Of a stretch of 64,000 bases of DNA, positions 54,038-63,277 are shown in pieces (the stretch's first letter is position 1; each line of letters starts with the position of its first letter). The notes beneath the pieces are model-generated. The model had not been told where the DNA came from and searched no databases. It was given only the letters and a program-made list of their open reading frames with translations. This DNA is from Gemmata palustris (lineage in GTDB: Bacteria; Planctomycetota; Planctomycetia; Gemmatales; Gemmataceae), in contig NZ_JAGKQQ010000001.1 of assembly GCF_017939745.1 (NCBI RefSeq), positions 3,534,001-3,598,000 on the forward strand. The letters are read 5' to 3'. A program made the position numbers and the translations under genes.

Positions 54038-54074
54038 GCAACGGCGCGTAGCATCGAGCGCTACGCGCCGTTGC
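54038..54074 (+). terminator. Strong intrinsic terminator of the ergothioneine operon
   Basis: Perfect 15-base stem (54038-54052 with 54060-54074) and seven-base loop, followed by TTCTT. It begins 26 bases after the transporter stop. Confidence 0.8.
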
Positions 54075-54217
54075 TTCTTGACCGATGGCAGCCAGTATGG
54101 AGCGCACAGTCCAGCCACTCCGGGCGCGATTTTAGACGAGTGTCGCGAGAGGCGAAAGGATGTGGACGTGCGGTTGAGATCGGGCGAAGAGGAAGGCCGG
54201 CCGGGTGGCGCGGGTGT

Positions 54218-54508
54218 TTACGGCACTTTGAGCGGGACGACGACCGCTTCGACATCGGTAGCGTGCAAATCCCGAACGACCTTCTCCATCGCCTCGCGCC
54301 GCGCCTCGTAGTCCTCGGCGAACTCCGTCGCCAACGGGAGGATGGCCACAAAGATGTCGTTCATCTCACAGGCGGGGCAGTGGAAGTACAAGAACTTGAC
54401 CCCCTCCAGCCCGTTCGCCTTTCGCTGAGACTCCAAGTTCCCCGTCTCTTCGCGGCTGAGATCGGTGAGGGTAAACGGGCGCCGGCAGCGGGTACAGTCG
54501 CGTTGCAT
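54218..54508 (-). CDS. Small zinc-ribbon-like protein
   Basis: 96 residues from the ATG at 54508, with AGGAG nine bases before. CTRC at residues 5-8 and HCPAC in the middle form two CxxC-type pairs of a probable zinc ribbon. The C-terminal half is helical and acidic (LATEFAEDYEARREAMEKVV). I do not recognise a family. Longer open frame upstream is unsupported. Convergent with the ergothioneine operon. Confidence 0.7.
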   Translation of the reverse strand: MQRDCTRCRRPFTLTDLSREETGNLESQRKANGLEGVKFLYFHCPACEMNDIFVAILPLATEFAEDYEARREAMEKVVRDLHATDVEAVVVPLKVP

Positions 54509-55112
54509 TGTGGGCTCCTGGAGAGAGGACACCGTACATCGTACCCGCACCTCACTCCGCACAACGAACGTATTCTCGACACCGACTATTGCTTCCTCAG
54601 CACCAAATCGATCACCCAGCGCTCGCGCACGTGCGGTCCTGGTCCGCGGTGGTCTCGTGCAATTGATACACAAGGCTTCGGTGACGGACTCTATCGGAAT
54701 GACACTCTGGGTACATCTCTCCTGCACAAACGACCAATACCGGTAAAAATCCCAGCCCCACGCGAGGATCAATCTCCCGAACCGGGTAAATGAAGCCTAC
54801 CGTCAGAGCAATATCGTCCCAAATCCGCGCAGAAAGCCGCGCACGCCGGGCACCCGCGGTCCCACTTTTCAACTCAACTTGCCTAAGTGTGCCGGGTAAT
54901 CGCTCCCGGGGCCGAGTCAAAGGCCGGCCAACCTACTTGGAGTGAAATACGCTTCGCCTCGTGCAGCCTAACAATTGATCCAGTCGCGCCAGTTCTCCAC
55001 GCCCGCCCCAGTGAAATTGCGCCGAGCCGCGCTCACGCACGCGAACGGCACCGCCGTTGCTTAACAGTCAGGTGAGGCACACGCGACCACGTGCCGAGTA
55101 GAGGAACGACCC
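54509..55112. other. Intergenic region, 604 bases, with no supported gene
   Basis: Minus-strand frames (54612-54920 and 54690-54772) give stretches of protein-like composition but change frame and have no binding site. This could be a decayed gene, but I cannot name it. The region must hold the promoters of the genes at 54508 (minus) and 55113 (plus). Confidence 0.45.
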
Positions 55113-55256
55113 ATGTCTGTTGCCCGCGCTGAAGACCAACTCGCGAAGGTGCTGTTCGTCGAAGTGCTGATGGCCGTCGCCGCGGACGATTCGCAAGAGG
55201 ACGATGCGTTCTGCACCCCGTCCGGCGCGAGTACACCGCTGGAACCGGCCGCATAA
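55113..55256 (+). CDS. Very small acidic protein
   Basis: 47 residues: an ATG eight bases after GAGGAAC and a TAA at 55254-55256. It starts with a helical stretch (ARAEDQLAKVLFVEVLMAVA) followed by an acidic, Cys-containing tail (ADDSQEDDAFCTPSG). There is no signal peptide. A good binding site and a zinc-ribbon-like gene 45 bases later support it as a real gene. Function unknown. Confidence 0.55.
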   Translation: MSVARAEDQLAKVLFVEVLMAVAADDSQEDDAFCTPSGASTPLEPAA

Positions 55257-55301
55257 GTCGGCTCTCATTCCCCCACTCACATCGACCCAGAGGATCGGGC
55301 C

Positions 55302-55520
55302 ATGTACGAAGTCAATCACTACGCCAGCTTTGAACTGGCCCCCGAAACGAAGGCGCGGATGACCGAGGTGTTCGCTGGTCGCGTGTGCGTGCGCTGCAAC
55401 GCGCCGGCGGTTCGGTTGGCGGGTGAACGCTTCTACTGTGCCGATCACTACCAGCGGAAACAGTCGCACGCGGCCCGAACACCAAAGGTATACCGGTGCG
55501 GAATCGCGATCCGCGATTGA
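55302..55520 (+). CDS. Small putative zinc-binding protein
   Basis: 72 residues with GAGG ten bases before the ATG. CVRC at about 30-33 and YCADHY at about 45-50 could form one metal site (C-x2-C, then C-x2-H). The C-terminal part is basic. It shares its direction with the small gene at 55113 and is convergent with the radical SAM gene. Confidence 0.65.
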   Translation: MYEVNHYASFELAPETKARMTEVFAGRVCVRCNAPAVRLAGERFYCADHYQRKQSHAARTPKVYRCGIAIRD

Positions 55521-55562
55521 GCCCGTTCACTGGCGACGCAAAGTGCCGATATCGTATCCGAA

Positions 55563-56645
55563 TTAGAACAGCCGCCCCTGCCCGTTCGCGTCGGGCGGCG
55601 GCCGAAACTTCGAGCAATCGTAAGGCGGTAGCCCGCCGTCCAGACCGAGCCGCCGAGAGAACACCTTGAACACCTTCCGAATGAAGCCCGCGTACTCACC
55701 CGTTCCGGTCATCCGCTGATCGAACGCGCTGTTATTGAGCCGACCACCTCGTGCGTCCCGCACGCGCCCCTCAACGCGGCTCACCCGTTCTGGAAACGTT
55801 CTCGCCATCCAGTCCAAAAAGACCGGCGCAACGGCCAGCGGTAGCCGCAGCATCACGTACCCCGCGGCCCCCGCGCCCGCGACTTTAGCCGCCTCCAAAA
55901 CGGTCGGCATCTCCGCATCATTGAGGCCCGGAATGACCGGAGCCACGAGTACCCGCACGGGCACCCCGGCGGCCGACAGTTCGCGGACCGCTCGAAGCCG
56001 GGCGAGCGGCGCGGACGCGCGCGGTTCCATTGACCGCGCGAGTGCGGCATCGAGCGTCGTAACGCTGATGTTCACGTGAACCAACCCGTCGGCGGCCATC
56101 GGAGCCAACAGGTCGAGGTCGCGCAGCACCAGCGCGTTTTTAGTAATGATGCTCACGGGCTGGCTCGAGACGGCCGCGACTTCGAGGCACCGGCGCGTGA
56201 GTCGCAACCGGCGCTCGCACGGCTGGTACGGATCGGTCACCCCCGAAAGCGCGATCGGCTCCGGCACCCACCCGTCGCGCGCCAGAAACGCACGAAACAG
56301 CTTCGGCGCATCGTGTTTGACGACGATCTTCGTCTCGAACCCCAACCCCGCATCGAAACCCAAATATTCGTGCGTCGGGCGCGCGTAGCAGTACGAGCAC
56401 CCGTGTTCGCACCCGCGGTACGGGTTCAAACTGTAACGGAAGCCGACATCGGGGCTATCGTTTTCGGAGACGACGGATTTGGTGCGGTCCGAAATGAACT
56501 CCGTGGCCGGATTCGACAGGGCCGCAAGATCGTCGGCGTCCGGTTCGATCACGTCGAGCGCTGAAACCCTTGATGTACTATCAAATCGGTTGATTGGTCG
56601 GAGGTTCGATCCCCGACCGACCGCATCTATACGCGCGTCCCCCAT
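55563..56645 (-). CDS. PA0069-type radical SAM protein
   Basis: 360 residues. The [4Fe-4S] motif C-x3-C-x2-C is CEHGCSYC at about 79-86 in NPYRGCEHGCSYCYARPTHE, which is diagnostic for the PA0069/Rv2578c family. Further family blocks are GVTDPYQPCERRLRLTRRCL, ITKNALVLRDLDLL and MEPRASAPLARLRAVRELSA. The C-terminal end is basic and ends in GQGRLF. No substrate is established; relatives resemble spore photoproduct lyase. It stands alone. Confidence 0.92.
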   Translation of the reverse strand: MGDARIDAVGRGSNLRPINRFDSTSRVSALDVIEPDADDLAALSNPATEFISDRTKSVVSENDSPDVGFRYSLNPYRGCEHGCSYCYARPTHEYLGFDAGLGFETKIVVKHDAPKLFRAFLARDGWVPEPIALSGVTDPYQPCERRLRLTRRCLEVAAVSSQPVSIITKNALVLRDLDLLAPMAADGLVHVNISVTTLDAALARSMEPRASAPLARLRAVRELSAAGVPVRVLVAPVIPGLNDAEMPTVLEAAKVAGAGAAGYVMLRLPLAVAPVFLDWMARTFPERVSRVEGRVRDARGGRLNNSAFDQRMTGTGEYAGFIRKVFKVFSRRLGLDGGLPPYDCSKFRPPPDANGQGRLF

Positions 56646-56718
56646 TCCGTCATCTTAACGCCGGCTTGGGGGCACCGTAATCTCGGTAGGTGAGGCACGT
56701 GGTTACCCGAAGAACGGC

Positions 56719-56750
56719 CCGCGCGGGCACCGTACCGCGCGGGCACCGTA
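56719..56750. repeat. Tandem 16-base repeat
   Basis: Two perfect copies of CCGCGCGGGCACCGTA in a row (56719-56734 and 56735-56750), followed by a partial third. It lies before the truncated acetyltransferase gene. Confidence 0.8.
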
Positions 56751-56796
56751 CCGCACGCGACATCTCGCCAGAACCACAAGAGCAAGGCAGGTCACG

Positions 56797-57078
56797 ATGA
56801 GCGCCCCCATTCACCTCCGACGATTCCACCCCGCGGACGCGCCCGCACGGTTCGCTTCGTTTCGGGGCACCGTTCACTGGGTGAACAGCCGGGACTACTC
56901 GCCCGCGCAGGTTCGGGCGCAGACCCCAGAGGAGATCAACCCGATCCGCTGGGCAACACTCGCCGACCGGTTCGCGCGTCTTAAGAGGAACGGCGCCGTG
57001 TCAAAGCACTGTCTCCGCGTGCAATTCGCGGCCACATTTGACATTGAATTTTGTACTTTTGACCACTATCGCGTATAA
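56797..57078 (+). pseudogene. Truncated GNAT-type acetyltransferase
   Basis: 93 residues. The first 58 (IHLRRFHPADAPARFASFRG, TVHWVNSRDYSPAQVRAQTP, EEINPIRWATLADRF) match the N terminus of GNAT acetyltransferases of the YafP type. The rest does not: the acetyl-CoA-binding motif of the second half is missing and is replaced by unrelated sequence (KHCLRVQFAATFDIEFCTFD), where the DNA becomes AT-rich. A deletion or insertion near 56975 probably broke the gene. It is unlikely to be an active enzyme. Confidence 0.55.
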
Positions 57079-57079
57079 T
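57051..57079 (+). promoter_or_regulatory. Sigma-70-like promoter
   Basis: TTGTAC (57051-57056) and a perfect TATAAT (57074-57079) with 17 bases between. It lies in unusually AT-rich DNA at the end of the truncated acetyltransferase. No clear plus-strand gene follows. Confidence 0.5.
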
Positions 57080-57531
57080 GGAGTGGGCGCACCACGTGTC
57101 GGGTAATGGAATTTGCAGTTCGGGTACAAACACGGGTGCGGAAGCGCGAAAATGTTAGCCGATGTTAGCCCCAATCGGCGGTTCGGGCGGGTAGTAGAGA
57201 GGGGGAGACGGTGTTAATTAACTTGAAAACCAAGCAGTTTGCGAGCGCGGGCGGCCACCGCTCCGTGTCACGCAGTCCCCTCCGGCCCGAAATGTTAGCA
57301 AATGTTAGTGTCGAACCGTGTGGCGGTATCGACCTGTGGGCGGAAACGCCGCGGTATCGATTAAACAGGCCATTAGCAGTTCACGCCCGTGTACTTACGA
57401 AGCTTCCGGATAAGGTTGGTCTTACTCCGGGAGCCTACCCAGGCAGCGCGAATAGCGGCTACAATTTTCCAATAATCAGTTCATCCCAACGAGCCACTGA
57501 GATAATGTTGAGCCCTGGTGCTTACGGCCAA
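57079..57531. other. Intergenic region, 453 bases, AT-richer than neighbours
   Basis: No supported gene. The long plus frame starting at 57211 runs antisense through the repeat protein and is a shadow. It contains the GTTAGC repeats and follows the promoter at 57051. Confidence 0.55.
57151..57310. repeat. Paired ATGTTAGC repeats
   Basis: AATGTTAGCC GATGTTAGCC at 57151-57170 and AATGTTAGCA AATGTTAGTG at 57291-57310. Each is a pair of ten-base direct repeats, and the pairs are 140 bases apart. Confidence 0.65.
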
Positions 57532-60500
57532 TTAGCCCACTTCGACGCCACCGAGGAAGCCACCGAACGCGAGGAACGAGCCGGTCGCGTCCATACTGGT
57601 ACCATCGACCGACGTGACGCTCGACGTTCCGGTCCTCGAGCCAGCAACGATGTCGAGAACGCCGTCCCCGTTCACGTCGGCGACCGCGACCGTGAGATCG
57701 CCCGTGAAGCCCGGCAGTGCCAGGAAGCTCCGCAGTTCGGACTGATCGAGCCCGCTGAACACTTTCACGTGCGAGCTACCAGTTGCGGCCCCGACAACGA
57801 CATCAACGCGACCGTCGCCATTCAGATCGCCCGCCGCGACCGTCACCCCGCCCAGGTAGCCCGGGAAAGCGAAGTAGCTCTGGAGCAACGAACCGTCGCG
57901 CCCGCTGAATATCTTGACGTGCGAGCCGCCCGTTCGGGAGCCGACGATCACGTCATCGAACCCGTCGCCGTCGACATCACCACTGGCGACATCGATCCCG
58001 CCCCGGGAGCCCTGGAAGGCAATGAAGCTGCCGATCTCACTCCCGTCGGCACCGCTGAACACTTTGACGTGCGAACCGCCCGTCCGGGTTCCGACGATCA
58101 CGTCGTCGAACCCGTCGCCATCGACATCACCACTGGCGACATCGACCCCGCCCTGGAAACCCTGGAACGCGATGAAGCTGCGCTGGAGAGACCCGGTGGC
58201 CCCGTCGAAGGCCTTGACGTGCGAACCCGTGGCCGATGTCCCGGCGATTACGTCGGTGAACCCGTCACCGTTGGTGTCGCCGCCCGCGCTGGCCACCCCG
58301 CCCTGGAACCCGTCGAAGGCGAGGAAGCTGCGAATAAGGGAACCGTCCGCGGAACTGAAGATCTTGATGTGCGAACTCGTGTTCGCCGTGCCGACGATGA
58401 TATCGGCGCGGCCGTCGGCGTTCACATCGTTGCCGGGCGTCGGCCGAACGGTTTGAGTCACCGTTCCCACACTGGCGAGGAAGTTGCCACCGACGGGGGT
58501 GAAACGCGCCGTGATCGTGTGCGTGCCCGAGGCGAGTGCCGCGGTCGAGAAGGTGGCCACCCCGGACCCGTTCACACTGACCGTAGCCAGAACCGTACCG
58601 TCGACACTGAACGTTACGGTTCCGGTCGGCGCGCCGCTCGCGGAGGAGACCGTTGCCGTGAAGGTGATCGCGTCGCGGAAGTCGGTTTCCGAATCGCTCG
58701 TGGTCAGTGCGGTTGTCGTGCCGCCGGCGGCCACGACCTGCGTCGCCGGTGCCGATGTGCTGCCCGCGTAGTTCGTGTCCCCGCCGTAGACTGCAGTGAC
58801 GGTGTGTGATCCGCCCGAGAGGGTGGATGTGGTCAGTGTGGCGACGCCCGCACTGAGGGTACCGGCGCCCAGCAGTGTGGCCCCGTCGAAGAACGAGACC
58901 GAGCCGGTCGGCGCGCCCGCTCCCGGGGCCACCGGAGTAATCGTTGCGGTGAACGTCACCGCCTCACCGAATGCCGTCGTCGGGTCCGAAGACACCACCG
59001 TCAAGGTCGTACTCGCCTGGGAGACGATTTGCCCCCCGCTCAAGTTCCCCGAAGAGGTGTCGTAAATGCCCGCCCCCGCGTAGTTCACATCGACCGTGTG
59101 CGCGGCGGCGCTCAGTGAAGAAATTGCCGTAAACGTAGCGGTCCCACCGATCAGTGCCACCGTTTCAACGGTCGAACCGTCGATCACCAGCGTGACGTTC
59201 CCTGTTGGAGTGGCCCCGCTCCCCGCGACGGTCACCGAGAACGTCACCGGTTGTCCGAAGACCGCCGGGTTCACCGAAGACGTCACGGTCGCGGTGGGAG
59301 ATTCGAGGGCGGTCAGGGTCACATCGTTACCGGTTCCACCGGCGTAGCTGATCCGGAAGGCCTGCCCGCTGACGGAGAAAACGGCCCCTTCTGCGAGGTC
59401 GATGAACGTTCCGGTCACCGCGTCGGTACCGTCGTTCGCGATAATCGTGAAGGTGCTGCCCAGGGCCGGGGTGAAGCCGAGGGTGACCGAGAGCGTTCCG
59501 TCCAGGGACACCGAACCGGTGACGCTCACCTGATCGTACTGCGTGCCGACCGCGGTGCCGTTCAGGTCCACACTCACAGTCGCGCCCGAATCCAAGGTCA
59601 AACCGCCCGTGCTGATGATCCCCAGCGGACCGCCCGGGGCAATGGTACCGGACCCGGTACTCACGGCCGGTAGCGTGCCCGAACCGCTCAGCGTGCTCTC
59701 GACAATGGCCAATTGACTGGTAGCGAGCGAGCCGTTAACGATCAACTCGCCGCCGTAGGCGTTTACGGTCCCGGTGTGCGTGCTCGTGCCCGTGAGCACC
59801 AGCGTGCCGGGGCCGTTCTTGTCGAAGTCCCACGAGCCGCTGATGGCGCCGGGGAGCGTCAAGGTCGTGCCGGCGGCGACATCGAAGGCCACGTTGTTGA
59901 TGCCGGTGATCCCGATATCGCCCAGGATCGTGTTGGCGCCCGCGACGCTCATGATCTTGCTGAAGGCCGGGACGGGAACCCCGGAGATGTCGAGGGTCTT
60001 GGTCACGGGAACTGTGATCCCGCCGGAGAGTTCGAGAGTCGCTCCGTAGCCCACGTCGATCGTTGCGGCGGTGCCGGGGGCACCGAGCGCGCTCGCGCTG
60101 GCGGCCCGCAGGAAGCCCCCGAGGACGACCACGTTCCCGTCGAACGTGTTGGCCCCGCTCAGGACCGTTCGGCCGTCACCCGTTTGAGAAACAACGAGGT
60201 CGGACACCCCGCCACCGTCGCCGATGACACCGGTGATCGTCAGCGTCGCACCGGCCCGCGCCCCGATCCGGCTGCCGAGTACGAGGTTCACGTTCCCGGT
60301 GATCGTCGCGGCCCCGTTGAGAACCGCGAGCACGCCCCCGGACAGGTAGCCGTCGCCGGATACCGCAAACCCTTCCGCGATGGTCAGGTTCGATCCGCTG
60401 AAGAACACGCTGGCGACACTGACCACGGTGGTGCCGGCGGCCGTTGTTCCGAGGGCGGCATTACTTTCCGCTTGAATCACACCGGCGTTCACCGCGGTCG

Positions 60501-61506
60501 CACCCGCGTAAGTGTTGGCCCCCGCGAGCGCGAGAGTACCGGTGCCCGATTTGGTGATCCCGCCGTTCGCGATCACCGAAGTGATCCGCATCTCGGTCGA
60601 GTTCGAGGGATCGTCGTTCACGACCATCGAGAACGCTGCTGATCCGTTCAGGTCGAGGGTGCCCCCCTGGATCAGTGCGGTAGTGTCGTTACCTGCGTCA
60701 AAGGACGAAATGCTCGAAGAGAGAGTCAGAGTTCCCCCCGTCCCAATACTCACCGTGGACCCTTGCATAACGAGGGCATCGACCGCCTCGGACATGCCGT
60801 TCAGCTCGAAGACCGCGCCCTCGCCGACGGCCACGGTCGCGCCGTCGGCGATCTGGTTCGCGGCCAGGAGCTGAACCAGTTCGCCGCCGTCCCCGTCCCC
60901 AACGGTGAGGTCCCCGGCCACGGCCGTGGCGCCGGTCTTGTTCAGTCCGAGCGTTCCCTCGGTGAGGAGCGTTGTACCCGTGTAAGTGTTGCTCCCGCTC
61001 CCGGAGAGCAGCAGCGTCCCCCCGCCGGAAACGGTCAAACCCGCCACACCCGAGATAGCCCCACCGAAATCGAGTGCCCCGCCCGACGCGACGACCACGT
61101 CCCCGCCACCGAGAACCGTATCGAGCAAGAAGGCCGAAAAGCCCGACGTGTAGGTCGTGCTCACGTCCCCGCTCAGATCGATTCCGTTACCGACAATCGT
61201 GTAGTTGGCCCCCTGGACGGTGATCGAACTGAAGCTGGTCCCGCCGGCGAAGTCGTTGACCGTGGTTACGGGCGCACTCAGATCGGCGAAGACCAGATCG
61301 TCGCCGGCCGTGGGGACCATCCCGCCCCAGTTCGCGGCGGTCGTCCAGTTGCTGTCACCGCCCCCGCCGGTCCACGTCACGGTGCTCGGCGTGACGCGGT
61401 CTTCCAAACAGGTCAGCGAGAGCCGCTGCGCGAGCACCCGACGGCTCTTCCGGTTGAGACGGGCGGGGGCGCCAAGGCGCTGCAGAATCGAGTTAATCCA
61501 CTTCAT
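57532..61506 (-). CDS. Large secreted repeat protein with autotransporter-type, Ig-like and FG-GAP repeats
   Basis: 1324 residues from the ATG at 61506. Other ATGs upstream add a non-leader segment. The basic N terminus followed by LEDRVTPS (34-41) is the pattern at the start of many giant planctomycete secreted proteins. Passenger-type repeats occupy about 150-620 (GTLALAGANTYAGATAVNAG, TVLSGANTFDGNVVVLGG). Ig-like Big_3_5 repeats cover about 760-1070 (PVTFSVTVAGSGATPTGNV, VSFFDGATLLGAGTLSAGV). FG-GAP repeats cover about 1080-1320 (DVDGDGFDDVIVGTRTGGSH, VKIFSGRDGSLLQSYFAFPG), six near-copies. Probably an adhesin or a surface-layer component. The FG-GAP DNA repeats may recombine. Confidence 0.88.
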   Translation of the reverse strand: MKWINSILQRLGAPARLNRKSRRVLAQRLSLTCLEDRVTPSTVTWTGGGGDSNWTTAANWGGMVPTAGDDLVFADLSAPVTTVNDFAGGTSFSSITVQGANYTIVGNGIDLSGDVSTTYTSGFSAFLLDTVLGGGDVVVASGGALDFGGAISGVAGLTVSGGGTLLLSGSGSNTYTGTTLLTEGTLGLNKTGATAVAGDLTVGDGDGGELVQLLAANQIADGATVAVGEGAVFELNGMSEAVDALVMQGSTVSIGTGGTLTLSSSISSFDAGNDTTALIQGGTLDLNGSAAFSMVVNDDPSNSTEMRITSVIANGGITKSGTGTLALAGANTYAGATAVNAGVIQAESNAALGTTAAGTTVVSVASVFFSGSNLTIAEGFAVSGDGYLSGGVLAVLNGAATITGNVNLVLGSRIGARAGATLTITGVIGDGGGVSDLVVSQTGDGRTVLSGANTFDGNVVVLGGFLRAASASALGAPGTAATIDVGYGATLELSGGITVPVTKTLDISGVPVPAFSKIMSVAGANTILGDIGITGINNVAFDVAAGTTLTLPGAISGSWDFDKNGPGTLVLTGTSTHTGTVNAYGGELIVNGSLATSQLAIVESTLSGSGTLPAVSTGSGTIAPGGPLGIISTGGLTLDSGATVSVDLNGTAVGTQYDQVSVTGSVSLDGTLSVTLGFTPALGSTFTIIANDGTDAVTGTFIDLAEGAVFSVSGQAFRISYAGGTGNDVTLTALESPTATVTSSVNPAVFGQPVTFSVTVAGSGATPTGNVTLVIDGSTVETVALIGGTATFTAISSLSAAAHTVDVNYAGAGIYDTSSGNLSGGQIVSQASTTLTVVSSDPTTAFGEAVTFTATITPVAPGAGAPTGSVSFFDGATLLGAGTLSAGVATLTTSTLSGGSHTVTAVYGGDTNYAGSTSAPATQVVAAGGTTTALTTSDSETDFRDAITFTATVSSASGAPTGTVTFSVDGTVLATVSVNGSGVATFSTAALASGTHTITARFTPVGGNFLASVGTVTQTVRPTPGNDVNADGRADIIVGTANTSSHIKIFSSADGSLIRSFLAFDGFQGGVASAGGDTNGDGFTDVIAGTSATGSHVKAFDGATGSLQRSFIAFQGFQGGVDVASGDVDGDGFDDVIVGTRTGGSHVKVFSGADGSEIGSFIAFQGSRGGIDVASGDVDGDGFDDVIVGSRTGGSHVKIFSGRDGSLLQSYFAFPGYLGGVTVAAGDLNGDGRVDVVVGAATGSSHVKVFSGLDQSELRSFLALPGFTGDLTVAVADVNGDGVLDIVAGSRTGTSSVTSVDGTSMDATGSFLAFGGFLGGVEVG

Positions 61507-61965
61507 CTCGTTAACCACTTTCTGACACGATGTCGACCACTGCGGTGTGTTCACAGCGATGTCGGTGGCCGAGGGCGGGACCGGGCGCATGTCACGAGTC
61601 TGCCCGGACCGTAGTTCATGCCACGCGCGATTGAAGGGAGCGAAGGTGTAATTAACTGTGAACATGGGTCAAGAAGCCGCGGCATTGCGCCGTCGCGAGA
61701 ATGTTCAGGAATAGGCTGAGGAATTTGTTGCGGGACAGACACAATGAACGAGTCTGGGGAGGAAAATGCTGTGGCTCCCTGTGACTCAGCCGCAGACCGT
61801 GATGAGGTGCCGCGAGGCCCCGAAATGAAATTTGATGGGGACATGAAGAACGCGCGGCGCAGAACGGGCTTTTCCCGTGACAGCGGAATGAGTGAATCCG
61901 CACCAGTGTCTGGTGCGTAGAGCTTTCGTCCCGCTGACGATTCACCCCATTACCTCGGGCACCAG
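61507..61965. other. Divergent intergenic region, 459 bases
   Basis: It lies between the minus-strand repeat protein and the plus-strand PQQ-propeller gene and must hold both promoters. The two small minus frames here (61551-61844, 61652-61945) have no binding site or family. I see no clear repeat. Confidence 0.55.
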
Positions 61966-63213
61966 ATGTACCCCATACGCGCGCTCGCGGCCGTACTCCT
62001 GCTCACTTCACTCGCGCCCGCCGCGGACCCGGCCGAGTGGCCGCAGTGGCGCGGCCCGGCCCGCGACGGCACCGTTACCGGCCCGGCGTGGCCGGACAAG
62101 CTCGAGGGTGGTGCGCTCGAACGGGTCTGGCGCGTCGAGAAACTCGGCCCCAGTTACTCCGGGCCGATCGTTGCAACGGACCGCGTGTTCACGACGCAGA
62201 CCGTGGACAAGAAAACCGAAGTCGTGACCGCGCACGACCGCAAGACCGGCAAGGAGTTGTGGAAAGCGAGCTGGGAGGGCTCCATTACGGTCCCGTTCTT
62301 CGCCGCGAAGAACGGGAGCTGGATCCGTTCGACGCCCGCGTTCGACGGCAAAACACTGTTCATCGCGGGCATCACGGACGTGCTAGTCGCGCTGGACGGG
62401 GGCACCGGAAAGGAAGCGTGGCGGCTCGACTTCGTCAAAGAGTTCGGCACTCCGTTGCCGGACTTCGGGTTCGTGTGCTCGCCGCTGGTCGATGATGCGG
62501 GCGTGTACGTGCAGGCCGGCGGCAGCTTCGTGAAGGTGGACAAGAAAACCGGGAAGGTTCTGTGGCGCGTGCTCAAGGACGGCGGCGGGACGATGGGCTC
62601 GGCCTTCTCCTCGCCCGTGTTCGCCAAGCTCGCGGGCGCGGATCAGGTGGTGGTGCAGACGCGGACGAAACTCGCCGGCGTGGAGCGGGACACGGGCAAG
62701 GAACTGTGGGCCAAGGAGGTTCCGTCGTTCCGCGGGATGAACATTCTCACGCCGGTGCCCGTCGGCGCGGACGGCATCCTCACCAGCACCTACGGCGGCA
62801 ACACGCGCCTGGTGCGCGTGAAAAGCGCGGACGGGAAGTTCGACACGAGTGATGCGTGGGCACTGCGGTACGAGGGCTACATGTCCACGCCGGTCGTTGT
62901 GGACGGGCACGCTTACGTTCTGGGCAAGGACAAGCGCCTGGTGTGCGTCGACGTGAAGACCGGCAAGGAGGCGTGGAGCACCGACGACCGGTTCGGGGAC
63001 TATTGGAGCTTGATCGCGAACAAGGACCGAATTCTCGCCCTCGACAGCCGCGGGATACTGTACTTGTTAAAGGCCAATGCGAAGGAATTCGATCTGATCG
63101 AAAAACGCAAGGTCGCGGAATCCGAGACCTGGGCACACCTCGCGGTCTGTGGCAACGAGATCTTCATTCGCGACCTGAACGGGCTGAGCGCGTGGCGGTG
63201 GTCAGGTAAGTGA
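61966..63213 (+). CDS. PQQ-type beta-propeller protein
   Basis: 415 residues with a signal peptide (RALAAVLLLTSLAPAADPAE). PQQ_2/BamB-like propeller blades are evident from repeats such as DRKTGKELWKASWEGS, DGGTGKEAWRLDF, DKKTGKVLWRVLKDGG, ERDTGKELWAKEVPSF and DVKTGKEAWSTDDRFG. WPQWRGPARDG at residues 25-35 is the usual opening of planctomycete members. It may bind a cofactor or act as a scaffold; the enzymatic Glu/Asp pair of quinoprotein dehydrogenases is not evident. Export to the periplasm is likely. Confidence 0.93.
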   Translation: MYPIRALAAVLLLTSLAPAADPAEWPQWRGPARDGTVTGPAWPDKLEGGALERVWRVEKLGPSYSGPIVATDRVFTTQTVDKKTEVVTAHDRKTGKELWKASWEGSITVPFFAAKNGSWIRSTPAFDGKTLFIAGITDVLVALDGGTGKEAWRLDFVKEFGTPLPDFGFVCSPLVDDAGVYVQAGGSFVKVDKKTGKVLWRVLKDGGGTMGSAFSSPVFAKLAGADQVVVQTRTKLAGVERDTGKELWAKEVPSFRGMNILTPVPVGADGILTSTYGGNTRLVRVKSADGKFDTSDAWALRYEGYMSTPVVVDGHAYVLGKDKRLVCVDVKTGKEAWSTDDRFGDYWSLIANKDRILALDSRGILYLLKANAKEFDLIEKRKVAESETWAHLAVCGNEIFIRDLNGLSAWRWSGK

Positions 63214-63277
63214 ATTCGCGAGCCCGGTCCCGCGGGGGAGCCCGAACCGGGCACGAGCGCCGAGCGAGTGAGCACCG

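Noticed and set aside
57804-58340. Repeats in the 57.8-58.3 kb DNA considered as a CRISPR or tandem array
   Set aside because: They are the DNA copies of the FG-GAP protein repeats, longer and less regular than CRISPR units, with no leader or cas genes.
57211-58809. Plus-strand frame of 532 codons starting after a GGGGGAGAC-like site
   Set aside because: Almost all of it is antisense to the FG-GAP and Ig-like repeats of the minus-strand protein; its apparent repeats mirror those. No family match.
61551-61945. Two minus-strand frames of 97 codons upstream of the large repeat protein
   Set aside because: No binding sites, Ser/Pro/Arg composition and overlap with each other; treated as promoter region.
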